From an uncultured Bacteroidales bacterium (lineage in GTDB: Bacteria > Bacteroidota > Bacteroidia > Bacteroidales > Paludibacteraceae): a stretch of DNA of 64,000 nt. Positions within the stretch are counted from its first letter, which is position 1. Each line of letters begins with the position of its first letter. The notes below the pieces were generated by a model, which saw only the letters and a list, made by a program, of their open reading frames with translations, was not told the DNA's origin and did no database searches. Made by a program: the position numbers and the translations under genes. The stretch spans positions 51,813-115,812 of the forward strand of contig ONIM01000001.1 of assembly GCA_900317885.1 (NCBI GenBank), given 5' to 3'. Positions 39,401 through 44,281 of the stretch are shown here, in pieces.

Positions 39401-39937
39401 ACAATTTGTCATTCCTGAGTTTGCTATTACATCTGATATCACATAACCGCCATTTGTTGCAGTTACAACTGCATTACTAGGCTCAGAAACGGTTTGACCA
39501 AAAATAGCAATTATTCTTTGACTATTTGCGCTTGACCTCCATTTTACATTTGCATTGGTGATTCGATAACCTTCAGGAACCGAGAACTTTATATATGTAG
39601 TATTTCCATTTAAGGATGGATACGACACCGAGCTTCCACTTACGCAATATATTTGTACGCTTGAATTAGAAATAGATTTATCTACCGTTACAATAGGAGT
39701 AGTTGACGTTGTCGTATTCCAACTGCCATTTCCTGTACCATCATAAGCTCCACTAAAAGTAAACTCCGTTCCCCACGCCATACCGATATTAGCCACACTC
39801 AGCATGAGTACAGCAAAAATCATGGCAAGATTTCTGAGGTTACCTCGGTGTAACATTAGCCTTGACTGTCGCTTCACCGTCGGCTCACCGTCGGGATTAG
39901 ACTTAATTTGATTTAAGTTAATGTAAAAGTTTTTCAT
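30458..39937 (-). CDS. Giant secreted multidomain protein 3 (3159 aa)
   Basis: Starts MKNFYINLNQ, has a long polar lead and the signal helix LAMIFAVLMLSVANIGMAW (37-55), closely like giant 2. An N-terminal region rich in Ser/Thr/Tyr is followed by five InlB-type repeats near residues 484, 741, 1066, 1316 and 1672 (each with TYNxxG...FxGW...LYAxW), mixed with Ig-like domains. The shared Rossmann-like domain lies near 2352-2632 (SIAFVVDG, YDAILITD, AFGTMVDVRPILTMEAYV), followed by the beta-strand repeat region (GSLTIEAGGALIVGGKI) and the tail LYIIRGGRLYDATGKVVK. It is likely an extracellular surface protein. The first 300 codons are A+T-rich compared with the remainder. It may be co-transcribed with the membrane protein gene 51 bases upstream. 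Confidence 0.85.
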   Translation of the reverse strand: MKNFYINLNQIKSNPDGEPTVKRQSRLMLHRGNLRNLAMIFAVLMLSVANIGMAWGTEFTFSGAYDGTGNGSWNTTTSTTPIVTVDKSISNSSVQIYCVSGSSVSYPSLNGNTTYIKFSVPEGYRITNANVKWRSSANSQRIIAIFGQTVSEPSNAVVTATNGGYVISDVIANSGMTNCNDGHNFAISASHNARDVMFVRIMTYNATTYSSGNTKYASFQCKLQGSTDGTYTNIVGNANTAFLGQVVLTVEPVASGCDSYEFHYQHGRDWNTTPICFSQVGSTTSYLTDEMPLPYAEWYNVTWDGSGAKTQTRGFTGTTDNVPMPFYHKRDKKFGANPQEGNLGGGLGRFHVYSDSGDENKYVSFVPTGYTLNFGTGDWTHDSTLVFSPKTENWDETEWYTPITTLTNAAIGRKIFVGLKTELGYVWCSPYSEKVNVSGLRTKTGPSTWLDGGMSTSYANKTGKFRIYANSGDNNWYVTFVPHYKLTYNANGGSGAPAADYVSVEASPCQLTVSSTQPTREGYDFLGWNTSSSAASPDGAWDPGDTHAMTGNVTLYAVWDCITPDAPTASAITATDGCSAGATFSADIAGLPSYVTWYWQDAAGGTSTSNPASIDYTTDATAGSKTIYLRAKNTVCGSWSDAATKSATVRTAVTAAWNTAPADGTVGGSMTASVTTNYSAGLRFSSSDATVASVNETSGAISYLKAGTTTITATVTGADSYCSTASVNKSITVTAAAAYTITYNANGGSGLVPTDGNTYAADDVATVLGRNTLAKDGSMFIGWRTAASSGKWYAVGQKVTIVDANVTLYAQWRTISCPSSGTMYSLTMGNVGEASNITAGDSVSLETYATIVNGTATLGNKHASDATKAKIGNANPGKIILNGNDAMLKLEFGCTLAEGDTIKFIVADNNTNQISITTTNIYATSPATSNLGDNYHKYYVVPAESSLIGKNVIYAWRSSSSNSRNITALTITRPASCTEPTATFNNGAYTVGGSALNLSTLWTSNSSGAVTYTVKNANGTGATIAGTSFTATSAGTATVTATQAADATYCEKVMDATITVSAASGHTVTYNYNGATSGATPPSATGASVTLPNPKRTGYVLDGWYTTAGEKVGNGGATYPLTADITLYARWEEECDAGGVAKSTADVPATGYTTYQEVGGSNLVFTSAPSLGFKYKDADGNTINNSTTAVVRNNAYSCQIKSSSSNKGSIKTNSAYSNVDSISFYFAGSDKAGCKVAVWCSTDDFSADSTQLLSATAVASPNGNKEFTRKVIAISSGKKASALRFKFRFTADGSGKTCYMDSLKVYSSTSSGGTCYHVYYHGNGAESGFVSDTTSYSDGAKATVLSYNDSRYPLTKDSYDFQGWATTAEGSAAYSDGQKITIDGADVHLYAKWAPASTALVTWKMKTADNEAWATTTGTGTTDGTNISSIGTSHDEGDNKAKNSATAKTAMASGEVSSTAAPDKSARFTFTIGATKQVEISKFDCKVFNVNSGNRTYKAQISDAAGNVYNSTNTVAVSAEASLTDASFVFGSGKILRGAVTIRIYAWKTSGSPTDFRMGPDVKFYGAVQDYACATPSAPTISGVSEYVPGQTITLTASHDGENYDNLTTYTWYKGDTWGGKSQVQAAATGSAGYTFTKASCAAGDAGKYWCEVANGTCNAHNSEGYNIIVYPTYTITYNLDGGTNPVDPAPKASYTQFDEDYTLPIPTKADAIFAGWYEASDFSGVPAVILESGSVGDKQYWAKWGTAVTATWTITKVDDALYRGGSGYKVKAVIDQAAWDNAYKDQLELTATEGVTLKNIVKDEYTSGSDNGKTYVTADFDITTVVPANATQITFTLSVPADGTYAPAELTHDEALTDCSGGVVEVRFLSSEKNDAGEKFADMSTSSNTTQYVGSGLAKLIATGSSGLNDADKKIGYRADRLNVVFKLTATSALDVYFNAGSTGKSFTLYSFSSAKELSAIETSDYSSKTKITSVTAVGAAFASSGKSTTAGAATVSSGVVNISTAGGIKATYASLAAGYYVFIGSSDGYLYGFDVDGGAGGGGPVTPTLSWDPALNTDEDWKPANTRLEKETGDVDFTFVAGQDKNSLGAITYESSDPAVATVNAAGTVHIVGSEGDATITATLAASGCFEEATATYNIHVEDNCIDEQGTISTTDVGCGNIQMTVTGHTALDGVSYQWFKDGASLGSADGAQTATYTTSVAGEYYVVVDNTVAGYGHCAMASKNTITIKASELMNATKIVDQWYVKKDRRTPDVELVQTKGATGFTVKIGSTEIWNSDSTTTTGFAGCGFHMGENGIIYLNGTKDNGDAPAHDDGTWAAGDVTLKITANDGCGNSASELSIIIHKQAKTDRPSIAFVVDGTKDGAWDAVTSGHASGTDLYDYLNYNESTNPTGAFDLTERNIYHTTNEKDIREEYSQYDAILITDDPSTNTTPSGDYKTKGYVNAFGTMVDVRPILTMEAYVSALKNWSAKGIAGNPSSPNPRQYEIRLECKDHEIYKSGLPEAEDGTNVWDEVIGDDIFRHVILVDSTKGIYNGVAYNVETAGDKKPALQGFNGSAAGSLLGLGRILDGTLQAAIERQEEPAARLLVMGVNAKALRPTSALTPEGKIVIRNILTYLLKTNMEEVDDCSNYFTGATDDDWNKATNWSKGGLPSNEAKVRILAPCVVKNGNTFHVAQVDIATKGTSSKKTGSAANGSLTIEAGGALIVGGKIRRAEAPYFAANDLKPTTPEDLIINTDGSGQAALIFDNEEAETQATVNLYSLGRIVSSTYQFQYMAVPMEVVSVYPSFANEKHDGKMILTYVWKENGGWERRGYYEDLRAFECVGITTNSTSAMNYTMKGNLASTSQKEIALTNGSGAEFANNIIGNSWTAPIDIASLKTAIGNDNNVQKTIYIYVTGNDGDGGASSGTSGSAGQWLAIPIEGSGWSGWSGLKVIPAMQAFLIRVSAETSLELNYKEVVRKTATENLNEPLRAPRRAAADKDITMTTIHVADSKTYADLRLFEGKRFDEEFDNGWEAEYLPCDGRTATLYAETEAGQMAVAALPELEGTVLGFAPGKETEYTFTFLGGNEEYYLNDLKLKNSTLMSAENSYTFTFEEGDAANRFYISRTAINAPEVATGMENLDAAAPRVQKIIYNDKLYIIRGGRLYDATGKVVK

Positions 39938-39988
39938 TGTGTATTATGTTTTTATGTTAATATTTCCTTTTATGCATAGCACCAAGCC

Positions 39989-40624
39989 TCAATCTATTGG
40001 TAACTCTAAATCATCGAGGTCTCTTAGGTCGCTTTGGAGACAATCTGTCTTCTTTAACAGCCATTTTGTTGTTCCGTACGATACTCCTACGGACGCCAAT
40101 CCTACTAATAATTCACAGCACAATTTCAACGGATCACCACCGCAACAATATTCCTGCAGCAACATACATGCTCCAAAGAAAAACGCCATTGCTCCCCACA
40201 CGATTGCAATAACCCAAGTTGTGATAAGTGCTACTTTTGAGGTGGAGATATTAGCTCCGGATGTGATTTTATTTTTATCGTTGTTAGCATTTTTGTTTGC
40301 AAACACGGAATAAACTCGATAGTCATCTTTGCCTTCTTCCGAACATTTCTTCTCAAAATTATGAATCAGCATTATCCAGCTAGTTTCCCAATAGTAATAT
40401 CCTTTGCCAGAAAGGTACGCAGCGATACTTACAATATAACCGACGAACGCTACACAAAGGACCAGCATTCGACACTCCTCTCCTTTGCTATGCAAAGAAT
40501 ACAAAGCCACAAACAGTGCGCCTATAATCACATAGAACGACATCAACCACTTGTTGAGGTTGTCGTAGTGATAATTGCGGGCTGCAATTAGCTTTTCATA
40601 CTGATATTTTTGATCGTCGGTCAT
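39989..40624 (-). CDS. Four-helix membrane protein of unknown function
   Basis: 211 aa with hydrophobic helices near residues 27-45, 53-71, 131-156 and 168-190, a polar loop of about 60 residues between helices 2 and 3, and an acidic C-terminus (SDLRDLDDLELPID). No signal peptide. I do not recognise the family. The two pairs of helices with a soluble loop resemble small membrane proteins often found near defence or TA genes, but nothing here proves such a role. It lies 51 bases upstream of giant 3 on the same strand and shares the leader motif TAACATAAAAACA with giants 2 and 3. Confidence 0.6.
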   Translation of the reverse strand: MTDDQKYQYEKLIAARNYHYDNLNKWLMSFYVIIGALFVALYSLHSKGEECRMLVLCVAFVGYIVSIAAYLSGKGYYYWETSWIMLIHNFEKKCSEEGKDDYRVYSVFANKNANNDKNKITSGANISTSKVALITTWVIAIVWGAMAFFFGACMLLQEYCCGGDPLKLCCELLVGLASVGVSYGTTKWLLKKTDCLQSDLRDLDDLELPID

Positions 40625-40662
40625 TTTCTGTCGTTGTGTGTTTTTATGTTATTCTATTTTGG

Positions 40663-40695
40663 GTTCTCGCAAGGATGCGAGAAAAATGCACGGCG
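40663..40695. repeat. REP copy with changed stem
   Basis: TTCTCGCAAGGATGCGAGAA followed by AAATGCACGG. It belongs to the same family as the repeats at the transposase, but the stem pair is CTCGCA/TGCGAG rather than GTCGCA/TGCGAC, so pairing is kept. Confidence 0.7.
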
Positions 40696-40705
40696 TTTTT
40701 TGGGT

Positions 40706-40817
40706 GTCGGATGGGATCCGACGAAATAAACGAAGGCCTTATATTGTTCTTATTGTACTGTTCTTAGATTGTTGTCGGGACATGGTCCCGTGATGGTCCT
40801 GTTCTATATCGTGTTTT
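40706..40817. repeat. Direct repeat, left copy, flanking the second RelE/ParE module
   Basis: Begins with the palindrome GTCGGATGGGATCCGAC, then a core from 40735 that is the same as 41786-41870 except for three bases, including the palindrome GGGACATGGTCCC. The region 40625-40899 otherwise holds no gene. Confidence 0.85.
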
Positions 40818-40899
40818 TTTGTTATTCAATTCAGCTTGTATCTTTTTTGCTCAAATAAATACAAGCTTGTATCTTTTTGCCGGACATACACGCACAAAA

Positions 40900-40934
40900 A
40901 AGCGGTAAGTCCGCATACTGGATTTACCGCTTTG
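40900..40934 (-). terminator. Terminator of the second RelE/ParE module
   Basis: AAAGCGGTAA / TTACCGCTTT with a 15-base loop and a T run on the minus strand, 29 bases after the toxin stop. It is part of the 71-base block shared with 27175-27246. Confidence 0.85.
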
Positions 40935-40962
40935 TAATTTGTTAGGTCGATAGTAATTGAGA

Positions 40963-41250
40963 TTACTTATTCTTCCTCACATCCCAGAAATCAGCTATAA
41001 AGATTATATCTCCATCTACATAGTATAGCATCTTACTCCGGCGATTGATTGTTACATATCTATAAACAACCCCTTCTTGTGTATCGCTCCATTCAACAGA
41101 GCCAATATTTGGCAATAAGGAAATTATACCTTCTGCTTCCTCGGTACGCTCAATGAATGCTTGCATTGCTTGAGCTCCGAAATCAGCAAGAATATAATCG
41201 GCAACTTCCCGCCAACCGGCGATTGCTTTCTTCGTCCAAAGAACTCTCAT
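40963..41250 (-). CDS. RelE/ParE-family toxin 2
   Basis: 95 aa with typical ParE/RelE-fold features: N-terminal MRVLWTKKAIAGWREVADYILADFG, a central helix, and the C-terminal strands YRYVTINRRSKMLYYVDGDIIFIADFWDVRKN. The C-terminal W-D-x-R motif is characteristic of this branch in Bacteroidota. The ATG overlaps the antitoxin stop by four bases. Target (mRNA or gyrase) not known. A truncated relative lies at 41958-42083. Confidence 0.85.
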   Translation of the reverse strand: MRVLWTKKAIAGWREVADYILADFGAQAMQAFIERTEEAEGIISLLPNIGSVEWSDTQEGVVYRYVTINRRSKMLYYVDGDIIFIADFWDVRKNK

Positions 41251-41507
41251 GCACTATGAAGCAAGCGTTGTTTAACATATTCACGCATTAAGTCATGCGC
41301 CTCTTCCTGAGAGTATATTTCTCCGGCTATAGCTTGCCGATGGGCCTCGCGCAAACGAGCTTTCAACTCATCCGGGGTTTCTTCTACACGGTGCAGATGC
41401 TCGAACAGATTTCCCTGTACGTGGTCAATCAACTGCTGCTGCTCGCTATAAGGAAGCATACAAGCTAAATCGAATACCTGATTAAATGTCGGTTGTGTTG
41501 CTACCAT
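41247..41507 (-). CDS. Antitoxin of the second RelE/ParE module
   Basis: 86 aa from ATG 41507 (MVATQPTFNQVFDLACMLPYSEQQQLIDHV). The C-terminal segment (AIAGEIYSQEEAHDLMREYVKQRL) is the toxin-binding type of helix. The start is set by the promoter immediately upstream and by similarity to the first module. Longer readings to 41615 would include promoter sequence. Confidence 0.8.
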   Translation of the reverse strand: MVATQPTFNQVFDLACMLPYSEQQQLIDHVQGNLFEHLHRVEETPDELKARLREAHRQAIAGEIYSQEEAHDLMREYVKQRLLHSA

Positions 41508-41534
41508 AATTGTGTTGTTTTGCGTTTTGCGACG

Positions 41535-41566
41535 CAAAAGTACAACAATTTTTCGATATATGCAAG
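41535..41566 (-). promoter_or_regulatory. Promoter of the second RelE/ParE module
   Basis: Minus-strand CTTG (41563-41566), a 20-base spacer and TACTTTTG (41535-41542), followed by the same GCGTTTTGCGACGC-type palindrome as in the first module. Confidence 0.8.
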
Positions 41567-41663
41567 TTTTTGAACTTAAAAATGCAATTTGCGTGCATTT
41601 TTGCGGTAAATCCAATATGTCAAAGATCGTTTGCCTCGGTTTTTGAGCCCTGAGGCGGGGCTA

Positions 41664-41870
41664 TTGTCGGATGGCATCCGACGTAAGGGACAAAATGTTG
41701 TTTATATTTTATTGTCGGATAGTATCCGACCTAATTGACAAAATGTTGTTTCTATTGTCGGATGGCATCCGACGATTATGGACAGAGGCCTTATATTGTT
41801 CTTATTGTACTGTTCTCAGGTTGTTGTCGGGACATGGTCCCGTGATGGTCCTGTTCTATATCGTGTTTTT
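41664..41870. repeat. Tandem GTCGGAT palindromes and right direct-repeat copy
   Basis: Palindromes GTCGGATGGCATCCGAC (41666-41682), GTCGGATAGTATCCGAC (41714-41730) and GTCGGATGGCATCCGAC (41757-41773) are separated by GACAAAATGTTGTTT. The last one begins the right copy of the direct repeat (41757-41870). The middle bases vary symmetrically (GGC, AGT), so the stems are kept. No gene lies in 41567-41957. Confidence 0.85.
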
Positions 41871-41957
41871 ATGCTTCTTTACAACAAATAGTGTCATAAA
41901 AAAACAAATTCTCAATCTTTGTGATCAAGAATTTGTAGAGTATAAAAATATGGAAAG

Positions 41958-42177
41958 TTATTTGTCTATCCTACTGAGAACACGAGAGATAAGTGTCCAA
42001 GGTTTCATTCGGATGTCCCAAAAGTCAACAACATAAATGGTATCATCCTCTATAAGATAAATGATTTTGCTGCGCGTACTCACGAATGAAATCCATCGAG
42101 TCTTCATGGCTGATGTATCTACCTTCTTTCATCTCATGAAAGCGTTTCTCCGCACGCTCGTATAAGTACTGCTCCAT
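41958..42177 (-). pseudogene. Decayed RelE/ParE TA module
   Basis: Reading from ATG 42177, an antitoxin-like start (MEQYLYERAEKRFHEMKEG...DSMDFIREYAQQ) runs out of frame into stop TGA 42043-42045 (44 codons). From about 42083 another frame reads the C-terminal end of a RelE-type toxin (RSKIIYLIEDDTIYVVDFWDIRMKPW) to TAA 41958-41960. In the intact module at 40963-41507 the matching parts are HDLMREYVKQ and RSKMLYYVDGDIIFIADFWDVRKN. So the end of the antitoxin and about two thirds of the toxin have been deleted. The promoter is still intact. The 44-aa peptide could still be made. Confidence 0.75.
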
Positions 42178-42214
42178 AATCCTAAAATTTAGTAGTTATT
42201 AACCTTTGCGACTG

Positions 42215-42246
42215 CAAAGGTACAAAAAACATTTCGTTTGAGCAAA
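42215..42246 (-). promoter_or_regulatory. Promoter of the decayed TA module
   Basis: Minus-strand TTTG (42243-42246), a 20-base spacer and TACCTTTG (42215-42222). All conserved bases are kept although the module behind it is broken. Confidence 0.75.
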
Positions 42247-42376
42247 TATTTTTACTATAAATTGCTGTAATCAGTTATTTTTTATGGTTTTTCAGCATTT
42301 TATAGTGCAATATCCATGCGATTATATGAGTTTTACTCTACAAATTCTTTAATCTTTCAAAGATCGCAAAGACACA

Positions 42377-42411
42377 CAAAAAAAGCGTGAAGTTCGTCTG
42401 TCCTCACGCTC
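42377..42411 (-). terminator. Terminator of the ORF-less transcript
   Basis: AGCGTGA (42384-42390) pairs with TCACGCT (42404-42410); on the minus strand a T run follows. No protein gene on the minus strand ends here, so it most likely closes the RNA started at 42670-42701. Confidence 0.75.
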
Positions 42412-42664
42412 CCAAAGGCCTTCGCAATGCCCGTCATCAGAGTCAGTAACAACCGAAATCCACGCCGCAGCTATGTACGCGTAGGGGTGCGCATCTGCGC
42501 ACCCTCACGGGAATACATAAACCCGGACATTCATTTCCTATTGTTCGGCCTGATGACAAAAAGTTGCGAAGTTTTTGAGAGCCGCAAACAACGTTAATAA
42601 ACGTCTTTTTAATATGTCTTCATCTCCACCCCAAAAAATAGAGACACTTCCCTCGGCGTGGATT
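42384..42664 (-). ncRNA. Candidate structured small RNA
   Basis: A consensus promoter (42670-42701) and a terminator (42377-42411) bracket about 280 bases with no ORF. The predicted 5' end begins with AATCCACGCCG (42664-42654), exactly complementary to CGGCGTGGATT (42467-42457). This would close a domain of about 208 nt, which is the size and shape of 6S RNA, but I cannot confirm that family. A strong hairpin GGGTGCGC-AGAT-GCGCACCC lies inside. A second long-range pairing (TTCGCAA...GTCATCAG with CTGATGAC...TTGCGAA) crosses the first, so either a pseudoknot or two alternative folds exist. An alternative is a palindromic repeat element that happens to sit after a promoter. Confidence 0.5.
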
Positions 42665-42669
42665 GGGTG

Positions 42670-42701
42670 CAAAATTACAACATTTATTTGAAATACGCAA
42701 A
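42670..42701 (-). promoter_or_regulatory. Promoter of the candidate RNA
   Basis: Minus-strand TTTG (42698-42701), a 20-base spacer and TAATTTTG (42670-42677). The expected transcript start (about 42664) coincides with the first base of the closing helix. Confidence 0.75.
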
Positions 42702-42785
42702 TTAAATTATACAATTTATTGAAATTGGCGTTAATTTACACAATTTTTGTCAATTTGTACACCATACACAGAAGGGGATATTGTT

Positions 42786-42826
42786 GGGTTCTCGCAATGA
42801 TGCGAGAAAAATGCACAGTGTTTTTT
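42786..42826. repeat. REP copy upstream of the DUF4421 gene
   Basis: TTCTCGCAATGATGCGAGAA followed by AAATGCACAGTG and a T run. It has the same stem type as 40663-40695 and the same head as the transposase REPs. On the plus strand the T run makes it terminator-like. Confidence 0.75.
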
Positions 42827-42845
42827 GAAGCATTTTTGCTAAATA

Positions 42846-42877
42846 TTTGCGTAATCAAAAATTTTATAGTAATTTTG
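42846..42877 (+). promoter_or_regulatory. Promoter of the DUF4421 gene
   Basis: TTTG (42846-42849), a 20-base spacer and TAATTTTG (42870-42877). It ends four bases before the GTG start, so the mRNA would be leaderless or almost so. Confidence 0.8.
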
Positions 42878-42881
42878 CAGC

Positions 42882-44240
42882 GTGAAACGAAAGATACTAA
42901 TCATAGTAGCGCTGGTAAGTGTATTTTCTGCCGCTCAGGCGGAGGAAATGAAGGCGGCGGAGAAGACCGAGAAGGCGGTGGAGCAGAGCCAGGCGGCAAA
43001 GGCGGAGAAGAAGCCGAGCAAGGGTTTGCTATTCTTCTACCGCACGGGAAGATGGGTAGATAACTACCTGACCAGGGGTATAGACACGAGCTATATCGAG
43101 CTGCCGGAACACAGCTGGCGGTTGGCGTACACGAACGCCATGGTAGGCGTCCATTCGACGCTGAGTTCGTCATTTCTCGCCATTATACCAGGCAGTTCCG
43201 GCCCGGAGGAGATGTCATTCTCTTTGCTGAACCGGACCACTCCATCTGTGGATTTAGGATTCTACGCAGGTTACCGCGGGTTCGGCTTCGGCTACAGCTG
43301 GGACGCCCTCAACGCCTACGCCCAGCGGCTGAGTTTCTCCTTCGGCAGTAAGTTTATCGGCCTCGATTTTAGTATCCAGACCAGTACGAACATCACCACC
43401 CGAATCATTTTAGACAATCAATATAATTGGGATCAAGGTAAAACCAATATCGTCATCACGAACGCGAGCCTGAATATCTGGTACGCGCTCAACGCGGCGC
43501 ATTATTCCCACCAGGCGGCCGTCAAACAATCGTATATCCAGAAGAAGACAGCAGGTTCACTCCTGGTTCATTTAGCGTATCAATCGAGCCAGGTGGATTT
43601 GCGGGATACCGTGAAGATTCCCGATGGCGAAAGGCCTTTAATCCCTTCGATTATGTCCAATGTAACCGCGATTCGCACAAGGCAGATAGCGATCGGAATC
43701 GGCTACGGCATCAACTATACGCCTAACAAAGGCAAAGTGATACTACATGCCTCTGCGGCGGCGATGCTTGTGACGTATTCGGTCAATCTGATCTCCTATT
43801 ATTTCCCGGACACGATAGCCAGCGAGCTGCCGAGTAACCCGATGTTCAACTTAGAGCCTGCGACCCCTGTTCACGTAACGGGCAACATGCGCGCCGCGGT
43901 GAGCTGGGAGATTAACAAATGGGTACACCTCAACGCCTGGGCGACGGCGGAGCACATCCGTTTCCGCTCCAAACCGACGGTTCAGGAGAACGTGATGAGT
44001 CTGAAGAACTGGAACTGGAAAGTACAGGCCTCCGTGGGCGTACGTTTCGGCGCGGGCAAGGATCGGTTGCAGAGGGCGTTGGAAGCCCCCCAACCCCCTG
44101 AAGGGGGAGAGGTTAGAGGGTTAGAGGTTAGAGGATTAGAGGAGAAAGGATTAGAGGTTAGAGGGGTAGAGGCGAAAGAGGTAAAGAAAAGCCGGATACC
44201 CAAATGGATAACCGGCTATTTCTGGAGTCCGAAGTACTAG
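42882..44240 (+). CDS. DUF4421-family envelope protein
   Basis: 452 aa from GTG 42882, which is needed to give the signal peptide KRKILIIVALVSVFSAAQA. After a charged linker the family features appear: DTSYIELPEHSWRLAYTNA, FYAGYRGFGFGYSWDALN and SFGSKFIGLDFSIQ. The alternating strands suggest an outer-membrane barrel; the family's function is not known. Near the C-terminus about 20 residues (EVRGLEVRGLEEKGLEVRG) come from a GTTAGAGG DNA repeat that is also found in the GH88/GH105 gene. The protein then ends with KWITGYFWSPKY, so the repeat is an in-frame insertion. No ATG start is available before the signal peptide. Confidence 0.8.
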   Translation: MKRKILIIVALVSVFSAAQAEEMKAAEKTEKAVEQSQAAKAEKKPSKGLLFFYRTGRWVDNYLTRGIDTSYIELPEHSWRLAYTNAMVGVHSTLSSSFLAIIPGSSGPEEMSFSLLNRTTPSVDLGFYAGYRGFGFGYSWDALNAYAQRLSFSFGSKFIGLDFSIQTSTNITTRIILDNQYNWDQGKTNIVITNASLNIWYALNAAHYSHQAAVKQSYIQKKTAGSLLVHLAYQSSQVDLRDTVKIPDGERPLIPSIMSNVTAIRTRQIAIGIGYGINYTPNKGKVILHASAAAMLVTYSVNLISYYFPDTIASELPSNPMFNLEPATPVHVTGNMRAAVSWEINKWVHLNAWATAEHIRFRSKPTVQENVMSLKNWNWKVQASVGVRFGAGKDRLQRALEAPQPPEGGEVRGLEVRGLEEKGLEVRGVEAKEVKKSRIPKWITGYFWSPKY

Positions 44241-44281
44241 GAGCCTAGGGTACTAGAGTCCTAGGGCCCTAGGGTACTAGT
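44241..44281. repeat. CTAGGGTACTAG repeats between convergent genes
   Basis: Two copies of CCTAGGGTACTAG and a palindrome CCTAGGGCCCTAGG fill the gap between the DUF4421 gene and the converging secreted-protein gene. A similar CTAGTATCCTAGTACACT lies at 15163-15180. No ordinary terminator is seen. Confidence 0.65.

Noticed and set aside
41671-42036. 121-codon plus-strand frame over the GTCGGAT repeats
   Set aside because: Composed of repeat and direct-repeat sequence and runs into the TA remnant; no ribosome site or domain.
42384-42664. tmRNA, RNase P RNA or SRP RNA
   Set aside because: The conserved core sequences of these RNAs are not found; only size and closing helix recall 6S RNA.
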